Shown here piece after piece: positions 41,075 to 51,060 of a DNA stretch of 64,000 bases. The notes under the pieces were generated by a model that was given only the letters and a program-made list of their open reading frames with translations, ran no database searches and had not been told where the DNA came from. The DNA is taken from NCBI GenBank assembly GCA_021845665.1, contig JAJZVO010000011.1, positions 21,951 to 85,950 of the forward strand. The letters run 5' to 3'. A program made the translations under genes and the position numbers. The DNA is from Bacteroidota bacterium. GTDB lineage: Bacteria > Bacteroidota > Ignavibacteria > Kryptoniales > JAKASW01. The number at the start of each line of letters is the position of its first letter. Position 1 is the first letter of the stretch.

Positions 41075-42424
41075 ATGAAAGCTCTAACCGCAATAATTGC
41101 AATCACATTTATTTCAGTCTCTTCACTTTTTGCTCAGAATTATCCACGTCCTCTCCTCGCGCCGGGCGAAAGCCAGATCGAGGGCGGCCTCGGCATATCC
41201 TGGATCAATGAAAACGGTAAGACGGTACCGTACTACATGATTGGCGTCATGCCGGATCTTCAATTCGGCAAACTCGGCATCGGTCTCGACCTGACTATGC
41301 GCATCTCGACCAACACCGGCAAAATCAGGAAGTCCGATTGGTCGGGCGGGGCGTATCGGAAAATTATCAGATACATCAGCTGGGGCCAGATGGGTGATCC
41401 CGTATACGCCAAAGTCGGGCAGATGGACATGGCGACCATCGGTCACGGATTCATCGTCTACGACTACAACAATAGTCCGAGCTACGATAATAGAACAATC
41501 GGCGCAGAGCTCGGTCTCGATTTCAATAAGTTCGGATTTCAAACCCTGTACGGCAATTTCAACCAGCCGGGGATTATGGGAGGAAGGGCATTTATCAGGC
41601 CGCTTAGATTCACTGCGCTTGGAGAGATTCCCGTTATCGGCGGTTTCGAAGTTGGTGCGACATATGTTACCGACCAGAACCCCAATTCCGGCATAGTATA
41701 CCGAGAAACGACAGCTTTTCCGCTCAACGGCCTGGGCGGAGGGACAACATATATTCCATATAATACCGGGAAGCTTTCTGAATACGGTTTCGATGCGGGC
41801 CTTCCTGTTTTGCGCATTCCTTTTGCCGACGCAGACCTCTATTACGATTACGCGCAGATCAACCACTTCGGTCACGGTTCCGCAGCGGGAGTGCTCGTCA
41901 ACTTTAACAGTCTCGGGCTCGCGAAGGCTTCGATCAAACTCGAACACCAGTGGATCGGACACCAGTTTATCCCGGAATACTTCAACCAATTCTACGAACT
42001 CAACAGGTACGTTCCCAACGATACCGGATATTTCAGCCAGGCAACACAGCTTGCCAACACTCCCGGTGGCCAGGGATGGTACGGTCAGATCACTCTGGCG
42101 GTTCTGCAGCAGTTCCAGATAGTCGGCGGATACCGGGGCATCGATCACGATCCGAACGGAGGATTGCTCCACCTCGAGACTCGCTTCCCGAGCCTCGTCC
42201 CGATGATCGCTTTCAGTGCGGGCTATGACAGATGGGGAATCCAGAGCTTCAAAGATGCCTTCCAGCTCGACAAGAGATCGCTTCTCTATGCTTTCTTTGG
42301 CTATAAGCCGTATCCATTTATGACGGTAGGCTTCAATTACTACTGGACGTTCATCCCCGTCAGCGGCGGCTACGAGGTGCAGAAGAGAATTGAGCCGAGG
42401 GTCATGTTCAATTTCTCATTCTGA
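41075..42424 (+). CDS. predicted outer-membrane beta-barrel protein
   Basis: Signal peptide, Gly/aromatic-rich beta pattern, C-terminal MFNFSF. Confidence 0.75.
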   Translation: MKALTAIIAITFISVSSLFAQNYPRPLLAPGESQIEGGLGISWINENGKTVPYYMIGVMPDLQFGKLGIGLDLTMRISTNTGKIRKSDWSGGAYRKIIRYISWGQMGDPVYAKVGQMDMATIGHGFIVYDYNNSPSYDNRTIGAELGLDFNKFGFQTLYGNFNQPGIMGGRAFIRPLRFTALGEIPVIGGFEVGATYVTDQNPNSGIVYRETTAFPLNGLGGGTTYIPYNTGKLSEYGFDAGLPVLRIPFADADLYYDYAQINHFGHGSAAGVLVNFNSLGLAKASIKLEHQWIGHQFIPEYFNQFYELNRYVPNDTGYFSQATQLANTPGGQGWYGQITLAVLQQFQIVGGYRGIDHDPNGGLLHLETRFPSLVPMIAFSAGYDRWGIQSFKDAFQLDKRSLLYAFFGYKPYPFMTVGFNYYWTFIPVSGGYEVQKRIEPRVMFNFSF

Positions 42425-42475
42425 TCGAGGAACCTTTAAGCTTCATCATCCTGTTAGTGTTTTAAAAATGGAGAC

Positions 42476-42892
42476 GTGATGCTGAAAAAGAACTGGCTTG
42501 TGTTTCCTGCCCTTATTGCAATCGGGATTGGTAGCCTCCTGTTACACAATAACGTATATGCGAAGCAGGAGGCGAAGCCATCGTGGGGAAGAAATCTTCA
42601 GGTTCTTACCTTCGTCAAGACCAAGAAGGAGCTGAAAGGCTGGATGGATATGTTCAATCAAAGTCTCGGCGTCAACTGCGCATTCTGCCACAACACAAAC
42701 AATTTTGCCAGCGACGCGAAGCCGCAGAAGCGAATCGCGCGCGTCATGCTGAAAATGCTTCTCCATATCAGGTCGACTTATTTTTCATTCCCTCACGCTA
42801 AGAAGCCGACTTGCTATACGTGCCACCAGGGACACGAGCGCCCGATGAATATGCCTCCCGGAGGCTTCAAGCATCCTTTTCCATTTGAATAG
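42476..42892 (+). CDS. secreted di-heme c-type cytochrome (reaction-centre-cytochrome-like)
   Basis: Signal peptide and two heme motifs CAFCH and CYTCH. Confidence 0.88.
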   Translation: MMLKKNWLVFPALIAIGIGSLLLHNNVYAKQEAKPSWGRNLQVLTFVKTKKELKGWMDMFNQSLGVNCAFCHNTNNFASDAKPQKRIARVMLKMLLHIRSTYFSFPHAKKPTCYTCHQGHERPMNMPPGGFKHPFPFE

Positions 42893-42920
42893 CTGCATAG
42901 AAGGGGGTAAGGGATTTCAG

Positions 42921-42946
42921 AAAGCCGGGTGTCTGCCCGGCTTTTT
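42921..42946 (+). terminator. intrinsic terminator after di-heme cytochrome
   Basis: AAAGCCGGG-TGTCTG-CCCGGCTTT followed by TT. Confidence 0.85.
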
Positions 42947-42972
42947 AATCAATGAAGAGGAGAGGCTCCACA

Positions 42973-44061
42973 ATGCGCCGCATAATTATGATACTACTCA
43001 TGACGTTCAACGCGGCTTTCGCGCTCCCACAATTCGCAATGATGACCGGGATGGAATGCGCGAACTGCCACGTCAATCCGACCGGCGGAGAGTTGAGAAA
43101 CACCTTCGAAGCTCCCAGCTTTGTAAACGACCACCTTACGCTTTTCAAGAGTCACGGCAAGGGGTTCCACTTCAGCCCCGAGCTCACCCGAGACATACTG
43201 ATAGGAGGAGACGTAAGGTTCCAGTACTTATATGACGGCCAAACGAAGAACACTACCTTCCAGTCGATGGAGGGAGCCCTTTACAGCTCATTACACATTT
43301 ACAGGTCCACTCGACTTTATATTAAATATGACTTTGTCAACACTGCGTACGAAGCCTATGGGATGTACGATTTCAATGAAGGAAATTCCTGGGTTAAGGT
43401 AGGCGCATTTGCACCTTCGTACGGAATCAGACTCGATGATCACACCGCGTACACCAGAGGGGGAAACTTCGGCTACCTTCAGGGAATACCTCAGCTGGGC
43501 CTCATCTTCGGACCACTTTATAGATCGCTCGGCGTGGAGGTCGGCTCGCAGCTCAGCAACTTCCTTGTCACTGTCGACGCGACAAATGGAGACGGCTACA
43601 GCAACATCAACTTCACTTCGAAAAAGGCCTTCATCGAAAGAGTGGAATACCTGACGAAGGGTTTTATCAACCTCATGCTTGGCGGTTCGGCTTACCTCTC
43701 AAGCGGCACAATGATGTACGGATTCCAGGGGGGAATCGGCGCGGACGACCGCTTTACATTGCTTGCCGAATACGATTGGGCACGGTCCTTACCCGGCTCA
43801 CTTCTGCCGCCGAACGTTACATCGAACGCAGGGATGGCACAACTGACTTACGAAGTTGAAAACGGTCTTTTCGCGATGGGTAGGTTCGATTATTTCAAAA
43901 CCTTTGCCGGAGGGCCGTATTACGCGAGGTACATACTCGGCGTCAACATCTATCCGGTTCCGCATCTTGATTTCATGCCGCAGATAAGGTTCAACACGAC
44001 GAACGCCATCGGTGCGCCTCAACCGATGGAAGCTCTGGTCGAGTCTCACATATATTTTTGA
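42973..44061 (+). CDS. monoheme cytochrome fused to outer-membrane beta-barrel (porin-cytochrome-like)
   Basis: GAGGAGAGG RBS; ALPQFAMMTGMECANCHVNPTGGELRN then ~320 aa of barrel-like beta pattern ending HIYF. Confidence 0.78.
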   Translation: MRRIIMILLMTFNAAFALPQFAMMTGMECANCHVNPTGGELRNTFEAPSFVNDHLTLFKSHGKGFHFSPELTRDILIGGDVRFQYLYDGQTKNTTFQSMEGALYSSLHIYRSTRLYIKYDFVNTAYEAYGMYDFNEGNSWVKVGAFAPSYGIRLDDHTAYTRGGNFGYLQGIPQLGLIFGPLYRSLGVEVGSQLSNFLVTVDATNGDGYSNINFTSKKAFIERVEYLTKGFINLMLGGSAYLSSGTMMYGFQGGIGADDRFTLLAEYDWARSLPGSLLPPNVTSNAGMAQLTYEVENGLFAMGRFDYFKTFAGGPYYARYILGVNIYPVPHLDFMPQIRFNTTNAIGAPQPMEALVESHIYF

Positions 44062-44064
44062 ACC

Positions 44065-45489
44065 TTACTTGATCTTCTCTATTCTAAGAGTATTCGTCGT
44101 CCCTCTTGCAAGAATGGGCGTCCCGGCGGTGAGTACGTACGTATCTCCGGCCGACGCAAGAGAAGCGGACTTCAGGATGGAACCGACCTTCGCCAACATG
44201 GCATCTGTGTCAGGGATCGACTCCACCTCAACAGGAATTACTCCCCAAATCAAAGGAAGCTTCCTCGCCACTTCCACGCTTTCGGTGATCGCGTAGACCG
44301 GAACCTGGGGCCTGTATTTGGACAAAGCACGCGCCGTCGTACCGGTGTTTGTTATCGGTATTATGAATGACGCATCGATGAACTTCGATAATGAACACGC
44401 CACTTCCGCGATGGCGTCCGTGAAATCGTCACGTACCGCCTTGTAATCCAGCTTTCGCGCGACAAGCCCCATCTCAGATTCGGCCATCTTCACTATCGAC
44501 ACCATTGTCTTCACGGCCTCGACCGGGAAATTCCCGGCAGACGTCTCACCACTCAACATAACCGCGTCCGTCCCATCGAATACGGCGTTTGCGACGTCGG
44601 TTGCCTCGGCTCTCGTCGGGCGCGGTTCCCGGATCATCGAATCGAGCATCTGGGTTGCAGTAATAACCGGCTTCCCATACTCATTGCACTTGCGAATGAT
44701 GGTCTTCTGCAGAATGGGAACCTCTTCTATCGGAACTTCGACACCGAGATCGCCACGGGCCACCATGATGGCATCGCTCGCCTCGATTATCGGATTGATC
44801 TCTTTTACAGCCTCGGGCTTTTCTATCTTCGCGATTATACCCTGACTCCCTTTCTGCGCAGCGAGCAAATCACGAAGCTGCAGCACATCCGAAACGTGGC
44901 GCACAAAGGAAAGTGCGATGAAATCTACCTTGCTCTTGACGCCGAACTCGAGATCCGCAATATCTTTCTCGGTCAGCGAAGGAATGGAGACATCGCAGCC
45001 GGGGAGATTGATTCCTTTGTGCGATGTGAGCGGACCGCCGTTTACAATCTCGCACTGTATTTCCGTTCCCGAGACCGATTTCGCTTTCAACTCCAGGAGG
45101 CCGTCGTCCATAAGGATCCTGTCCCCCGCCTTAACACCGGTGATTATTCCCTGGTAGGTAACCGGGATAATTTTCCCTCTCCCGACGACATCGCTGATTG
45201 TCAAAGTGACGGTTTCCCCGTTCTTCAGATTGATGACACCGTCTATTTGTCCGACTCTGATTTTTGGTCCCTGAAGATCCTGAATTATCGCAAATCTCTT
45301 TTTACAGACACTCTCGAGGTGCCTGATGATCTCAATTTGTTCGGCATGTTCCTCGTGCGTGCCGTGGGAGAAGTTCAACCTGAAGACATCGGCACCTGCA
45401 TCCACCAGGTTCTTTATTCTCTCTTCTGTGTCCGATGCCGGTCCGAGTGTACAAACTATCTTTGTTTTTCTATTCTGTATTCTTCGCAA
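44065..45489 (-). CDS. pyk: pyruvate kinase
   Basis: KIVCTLGPASDTEE, MVARGDLGVEVPIEEVP, VMLSGETSAGNFPVEAV. Confidence 0.97.
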   Translation of the reverse strand: MRRIQNRKTKIVCTLGPASDTEERIKNLVDAGADVFRLNFSHGTHEEHAEQIEIIRHLESVCKKRFAIIQDLQGPKIRVGQIDGVINLKNGETVTLTISDVVGRGKIIPVTYQGIITGVKAGDRILMDDGLLELKAKSVSGTEIQCEIVNGGPLTSHKGINLPGCDVSIPSLTEKDIADLEFGVKSKVDFIALSFVRHVSDVLQLRDLLAAQKGSQGIIAKIEKPEAVKEINPIIEASDAIMVARGDLGVEVPIEEVPILQKTIIRKCNEYGKPVITATQMLDSMIREPRPTRAEATDVANAVFDGTDAVMLSGETSAGNFPVEAVKTMVSIVKMAESEMGLVARKLDYKAVRDDFTDAIAEVACSLSKFIDASFIIPITNTGTTARALSKYRPQVPVYAITESVEVARKLPLIWGVIPVEVESIPDTDAMLAKVGSILKSASLASAGDTYVLTAGTPILARGTTNTLRIEKIK

Positions 45490-46228
45490 ATCCTCGTAAC
45501 TCCTTAGTTTGGTCCGCTATTTCTGTCAATACCCTTGATGCGGACCCCTTGATAGAGAAGTCCGCGAAATCAGACAGGGGTGTTTCTTCTATGTTAACTT
45601 CGACGATCTTTCCGCCGTTCCTTTTTACCGCCATCGGAAGTTCGGCGGCAGGATATACTACCGATGACGTGCCGACAACAAATATCACTTCCGCCCTCTG
45701 CACGGCCTCTTCAGCCATGGCCCATTGGTCCACCGGAAGCATCTCACCGAACCATACTATGTCAGGCCTGATCAGGCCGCCGCACTCCGGGCACGTGATA
45801 GTTCCGTTCCTGTCGAACTCTTCACCATCATAATGTTTGCCGCAACCGAGACAGTAGTTCCGCTCGATATTTCCATGAAGCTCGGCAACCTTCTTTGAGC
45901 CCGCTCGTTCATGAAGGTTATCTATGTTTTGAGTGACGACAGTGAAGCTGGGGAAAATTCGCTCCAACTCGACCAGCGCGATATGAGCCGGGTTTGGCTT
46001 TGACTCCCGCGTTATCTTCCGCCGGTGCTCATACCATTCAGATACGAGCTGCGGATTCCTGAGGAAGGCATCGAAGTTGGCCAATTCCTCCGGATTGAGT
46101 TTACTCCATAGGCCGTCGGTTCCCCTGAATGTCGGTATGCCGCTTTCCGCTGATACCCCAGCTCCAGTAAAAGCGACTACTTCCCGGGCACTCTTAAGGA
46201 TATTCTGCAGCTCTTCCGGGATACTCAT
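45470..46228 (-). CDS. cobB: sirtuin NAD-dependent deacylase
   Basis: FTGAGVSAESGIPTFRG, TQNIDNLHERAG, zinc-binding CLGC/CPEC. Confidence 0.94.
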   Translation of the reverse strand: MSIPEELQNILKSAREVVAFTGAGVSAESGIPTFRGTDGLWSKLNPEELANFDAFLRNPQLVSEWYEHRRKITRESKPNPAHIALVELERIFPSFTVVTQNIDNLHERAGSKKVAELHGNIERNYCLGCGKHYDGEEFDRNGTITCPECGGLIRPDIVWFGEMLPVDQWAMAEEAVQRAEVIFVVGTSSVVYPAAELPMAVKRNGGKIVEVNIEETPLSDFADFSIKGSASRVLTEIADQTKELRGFAKNTE

Positions 46229-48645
46229 TGGTGCGGCAATAGTGTCAGTTGGTGCGCAATTTCTTTTCCTGGAAGGGTAATCGGAAAAAAGGTCAGTTTA
46301 CCGTCGAGGTAATTTCTCAACAGATCTGAATAATACGGACTGAGGATTTGGCCAGACTCCCCGCCGGGAAGGCTGAAATACATCCCGTCTTTGCTCATGT
46401 CTACTATCATCCTCATCGACGGCCCGACTTTCATGTGGTAAGGCTTGTCGAAAGAATATTCGCCGTTGTTCACCGTCGTGTTGTTGCCGCCTCTCGGGAA
46501 TGGGCCGGCGTCGTAGATCGCCCTCACAATCGCGTTCGATTTGAGCGGGTGTTCGAGCTCCAGCGTGTGGAATCTTCCCCACATCCAATCGATCGGGTGC
46601 GGACCGAACTCCGTCCTCAGCTTCTGCAGCGAAATCTCCAGGCTTTTAGTTAGATCCAGATTGAGCAGGCTGTCGCCATTCGACACTCGGTATAATTCGG
46701 CCAACAGCTGAGGCTTATTCATCATACCGTTCAAGATCCTTGTGGGCACATTGCTGACGACAACATACCTGCGATAGAGCCCTTTCCCCATCACCGGTTC
46801 AAAGACACTTCTCAACATATACACGAAAGTCATATTTAAGATCGAAGCGGCAGTGCTCTTGGCAGTGATCATACCTTCAAAGTTCTTCAGGTACACAAGC
46901 TCTCTCGGGAAATACCTTTCACTATCGCATGCGGCGAGAAGATGCCGGTTTAGCGACACCATGAATTTGGAGTAGTAATCCAACTGGAGCTGCCGGCAAA
47001 GGGCGACGCTCATTGTGTCGTGCTGTTCTATAAACGACTTTATCCTGTCTATGCGTGATGAGGGCTCATACAGATTCGTTACGTAATAGGGATAATCGTC
47101 AGGCGTTGTGCGGTTGTTCGCGGTAGCAAGGAAACCCGCCGATGGGTCATAACTTTCCGGCAAAGAGTTGAACGGGATGAAACTGTTCCAGACAAACTTG
47201 CTTGTGTTTCCGGGCTGTGGGAGGAAGGGAAGCGGATAACGCCTGAGGGGAATATTGCCGGCCGCCTTGTAGCCGATATTTCCATCAACGTCCGCATAGA
47301 CGAAATTCTGCGCCGGCGCTCCAAAGTAGCTCAGGGCTTTAAGAAAATCCTGGAAATTGTTTGCGGTATTGAGAAGGTACATCGATCTGATTTCATCGCT
47401 GGGCCAGTAGGCACTCCAACGCAGCGCTACTATCCCTTCGGGCCCGACCATATCGTTTCCGACTGAGGTCGTTTCATAGGAAGAGGAAATGACTCCGCTT
47501 ACAACCGGGCCGAGAATCGTTGAGCGCCGCATGAAGACATAAGGCGTCGTTCCCTTGACTTCAATAGTGTCTTCCGTTGTCATGAAAGGAAGGAGCTTGC
47601 CGTTGTACCAATACATATTCGGATTCGAAGAGTCAGGCTGCATAATGTAAAAGTCCGAATCATCCGACATTACATTCGTCAATCCCCAGGCGATGCTGTC
47701 ATCCCTGCCGATTACGATGCCTGGCGCGCCGGGGAGTGACACTCCCATGACGTGCAAATTTGGAGCGGAGAGCGAAACGAGATACCACCTGGCTGGCTCA
47801 CTGAACGCGAGATGAGGATCGTTGCAGAGGATCGCGGATCCGGTATTGGTTCTCGACGGTGCGATAGTCCAGTTGTTGCTCCCGAAACAGTCCGGAGCTC
47901 CGGCCCCTCCCAACATCGCAAGAGCCTGCGAGTTCGCGTTCATGAAGCCGCGAAGTGCAGACTGTCTCATGCCGGCCGATGCGTCGTTCTTTTTCCCCTT
48001 TGAACCGGAGAAGAGCGGAATCAAAAGCGAAGCCTTTTGGGCGCCGAGGCTGTCATAGATCTCACCGAACACGGGCTTGGTCCACCAGGATATGTTGAGA
48101 TCCCAGGCCATCAGTCTTGCCACGATAAAGCTGTCCCGCGGCTTCCATGGGCCGGGTGAAAACTTAAGCATCGCGAATTCTGCCGGAAATGCCCTGGCAC
48201 TCGCAATATATGCGTTCACCCCATCGGAGTACCACCGTAGTATATTTTTGCTGATAGGGGAACAGCTTCTGTATAGGGAGTCGGCCATTTGCTTGAATTC
48301 AAGCGTCCGGAAAAGCTCGTCCACCGGAATAAGTTTGCTTCCGAAAATCTCACTGAGCCGCCCCTCCCCCAGGCGCCTGTACAGTTCCATCTGGAACAGC
48401 CGGTCCTGAGCGTGCACGAATCCGAGCGCGAAATAAGCATCCGAGTCAGAGTGTGCCACTATATAGGGAACCCCGAGGCTATCCCTTTGAATGTCGACTT
48501 TTCCACCAAGCCCGGACAACTCTTCTTGTCCGTCAAGCTGCGGCAGAGACGAAGTCCCGAATTTCCTCAGCAGTAGAATCACGCTTACAAGTATTATGAA
48601 TAGTGTAAGTGAGGTTACCGCCGCGACAAACTTAAAACGTTTCAC
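46225..48645 (-). CDS. penicillin acylase family protein (Ntn hydrolase)
   Basis: GSNNWTIAPSRTNTGSAILCNDPHL with processing Ser, SLPGAPGIVIGRDDSIAWGLTN. Confidence 0.92.
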   Translation of the reverse strand: MKRFKFVAAVTSLTLFIILVSVILLLRKFGTSSLPQLDGQEELSGLGGKVDIQRDSLGVPYIVAHSDSDAYFALGFVHAQDRLFQMELYRRLGEGRLSEIFGSKLIPVDELFRTLEFKQMADSLYRSCSPISKNILRWYSDGVNAYIASARAFPAEFAMLKFSPGPWKPRDSFIVARLMAWDLNISWWTKPVFGEIYDSLGAQKASLLIPLFSGSKGKKNDASAGMRQSALRGFMNANSQALAMLGGAGAPDCFGSNNWTIAPSRTNTGSAILCNDPHLAFSEPARWYLVSLSAPNLHVMGVSLPGAPGIVIGRDDSIAWGLTNVMSDDSDFYIMQPDSSNPNMYWYNGKLLPFMTTEDTIEVKGTTPYVFMRRSTILGPVVSGVISSSYETTSVGNDMVGPEGIVALRWSAYWPSDEIRSMYLLNTANNFQDFLKALSYFGAPAQNFVYADVDGNIGYKAAGNIPLRRYPLPFLPQPGNTSKFVWNSFIPFNSLPESYDPSAGFLATANNRTTPDDYPYYVTNLYEPSSRIDRIKSFIEQHDTMSVALCRQLQLDYYSKFMVSLNRHLLAACDSERYFPRELVYLKNFEGMITAKSTAASILNMTFVYMLRSVFEPVMGKGLYRRYVVVSNVPTRILNGMMNKPQLLAELYRVSNGDSLLNLDLTKSLEISLQKLRTEFGPHPIDWMWGRFHTLELEHPLKSNAIVRAIYDAGPFPRGGNNTTVNNGEYSFDKPYHMKVGPSMRMIVDMSKDGMYFSLPGGESGQILSPYYSDLLRNYLDGKLTFFPITLPGKEIAHQLTLLPHQ

Positions 48646-48710
48646 CTGCTTAATTTAGTGAAGCGAGTGTCAATGTAACAACAGAGAGGCTCGATAAGGT
48701 TTGCTGCTCT

Positions 48711-49433
48711 TTACCCTTGCGTGAAGTTAAAAAGGAATCCGACCGAGACGGAAGGTACCACATACCTGGTTTGGGGCATAAACGACGTCGAGAAGAAATT
48801 GTAGTAACCAACGCCGCCGTTCAAGTACAGTCCAACAAACCTGGCAAGTCGAAGAGAATTCCCTACGCCCAGGTAGGCCGATGCTCCTGTTGTGAACCTG
48901 GAGTAAGGCAGCGAGTAATTCAGGAACGACCCGCTGGTCGGAAAGGCCCAGCCGAAGAGCATTCCCGCTGAGCCTTCTCCGTAAAGTGTATACCCCAGCG
49001 TATTGAGCCTCGATTGTACGAACGGGACTCTGACTCCGAGTTCAACCGGCAACAACACACCCTGGGATGAGGGAATCGCCCCGAACGTAGAAACCGGCTC
49101 ATAAAGACTGATGAGCGAAATTCTGAGAAACATATCGTTGCGCAATGGGATGCTTCCGACTGCCCCTGCACCCAGAGAAGTGGCACTCATCAACAAGGGC
49201 GAATATTCGGGCGCGGCTATCGCACCCATTGGTCTGGCATATCGAGACGTGCCGTCCGACAAGTAACCCAGGCCCGCAACCGGCGTACTCCGCAGCGATT
49301 TCATATCATAGCCAAAGTTGTCTGTAACGCTCTCTCTTCCCAACAATTGCGCCTGTGCTGCAACGCTTGCAAAGAAAAACAAAATCGGGAGTAAGAGACT
49401 CATCCTGCGTATCATATCACACCTCCATGTCAT
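48711..49433 (-). CDS. predicted outer-membrane beta-barrel protein
   Basis: Signal peptide; beta-rich; C-terminal VGFLFNFTQG; start may be an internal ATG. Confidence 0.65.
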   Translation of the reverse strand: MTWRCDMIRRMSLLLPILFFFASVAAQAQLLGRESVTDNFGYDMKSLRSTPVAGLGYLSDGTSRYARPMGAIAAPEYSPLLMSATSLGAGAVGSIPLRNDMFLRISLISLYEPVSTFGAIPSSQGVLLPVELGVRVPFVQSRLNTLGYTLYGEGSAGMLFGWAFPTSGSFLNYSLPYSRFTTGASAYLGVGNSLRLARFVGLYLNGGVGYYNFFSTSFMPQTRYVVPSVSVGFLFNFTQG

Positions 49434-49442
49434 TCATACGTA

Positions 49443-50954
49443 TCAGAAATCATACTTGAACGTGAACAGAAAATTCGTATTAGTGATCTTTTGGTTGCTC
49501 GTGCTTTGCGAGGCGTATGTAATGCCGTTTATGACGGTACTCGGATAAAGCTGACTCGTTGTATTCCAATAATCGTACTGATAAGCAACATCGATCTCTA
49601 TAGTGTTTTGGATCTTCACACCGAGACCTCCGCTGACGAGCTTCTGAGCTTGGGCAGATCCATCACCGCTATATGGAGAGGGCAAATAGCCTACGCCTGC
49701 TCTCAAGTATGGCACCAAAAGCGAATAGTTCGGATTTGTCAGTGCGTATTCCACTCCAGCCCGGATGCTCGTAGTCGGGCGGTATTGCTGCTTGATTTGG
49801 CCATTGAGATCACCGGCCGGACTCTGATTAGATGGCAAATTGAAATTGCTGAAACTCAATTCCGTCCAATCGACGTATTGAATGTCTGCCGCCGCCTGCA
49901 GCTGGGGTGTTCCGCCTGAAACGCCAAAGCCCAATTTGAATGGAGTGGTCACATCATACTGCAAAGTCGGTCCGGGATAGGGAGATTCATTTTCTCCGTA
50001 ACCGTTGCTGGTTGCATATGAATATGATCCCGCGGGGCCCAGCGGACCTGCCGCGAACGACGCCGTTCCATTCGAACTGAAATTATCATTCACCGTGAGA
50101 AGAGTAGGGAACTCCACAGTCGCACCAAACCGAGCGATAGTGTTTCCCCCCGAGTCAAGTACTCGATACATCATACCCAACTTGGCATTCCACCCACTGA
50201 TGCTCTGATTGTCCTCATTCTTCAAGGCAAACGATGTAAAGTAAGTGGAATTGTAATTGTTGCCGGAAACTCCGTTCTCCTGGAAATTCTGGACATATTT
50301 GTATTGTCCACTTATCAGGTTTATGGTAAGTCCGAGAGAGAAATCAGGCGCGATATCCAAACCGGCAGAAGCAAGCCAATTACTCAATCCACCGGAAACG
50401 AAAACATTCCCGCTCTGGTTGACATTACCATTTATATAAGGCTGTTGGCTGGTATTCTCCAGGAAATCCATATAGGCTATGTCCGCGAGTGTATCTCCGG
50501 GATAGTAAAGCGAAGGTATGATCGAACTATTAGGATTATATCCGCTGACCGCTAGAGCTGCATTATAGTCCGGTCCGTGATTGTAGCCGAACGCAATCAC
50601 GAAACTCCCCCTCGTCGTCGGGAACGGGTAGACCAACCCGAGACTGGAAAGATCCGTCTGGGAACTCGAAAGTGAATTACTGTTTCCAAGATAAGTGGAG
50701 TTGTCGGTGTAGCCGAGGAAATTCAATCCCATCTGGACCTGGGATTGTCTCGACTGGGCCAGTCCCGCAGGGTTGAAATAAGTCGCATCGAATCCTTGCG
50801 CGAGCCCGATCATGGCATTCCCCATGGCAACAGATTTGGCGCTGACACCGTACCCGCCCTCCGCTAATCTAAGTGCGTCCTCAGGATATTGGGCAAAGGC
50901 ATTAATGGAAATCAGAAACAGCGAGGAGAATATTATCAACAGTTTGCTTTTCAT
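49443..50954 (-). CDS. OmpP1/FadL/TodX-family outer-membrane transporter
   Basis: N-terminal GGYGVSAKSVAMGNAMIGLAQGFDATYFNPAGLAQ; C-terminal FLFTFKYDF. Confidence 0.88.
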   Translation of the reverse strand: MKSKLLIIFSSLFLISINAFAQYPEDALRLAEGGYGVSAKSVAMGNAMIGLAQGFDATYFNPAGLAQSRQSQVQMGLNFLGYTDNSTYLGNSNSLSSSQTDLSSLGLVYPFPTTRGSFVIAFGYNHGPDYNAALAVSGYNPNSSIIPSLYYPGDTLADIAYMDFLENTSQQPYINGNVNQSGNVFVSGGLSNWLASAGLDIAPDFSLGLTINLISGQYKYVQNFQENGVSGNNYNSTYFTSFALKNEDNQSISGWNAKLGMMYRVLDSGGNTIARFGATVEFPTLLTVNDNFSSNGTASFAAGPLGPAGSYSYATSNGYGENESPYPGPTLQYDVTTPFKLGFGVSGGTPQLQAAADIQYVDWTELSFSNFNLPSNQSPAGDLNGQIKQQYRPTTSIRAGVEYALTNPNYSLLVPYLRAGVGYLPSPYSGDGSAQAQKLVSGGLGVKIQNTIEIDVAYQYDYWNTTSQLYPSTVINGITYASQSTSNQKITNTNFLFTFKYDF

Positions 50955-51060
50955 GCTACTACCGCCTGGTTAGTGGACACTTCAGAAAATAATCAACAGA
51001 ATTCTGCCGCTAAACGCCTAGAATATCAGGTGTATTTGCCGGCCCTCTCTAAGAGCAGTA

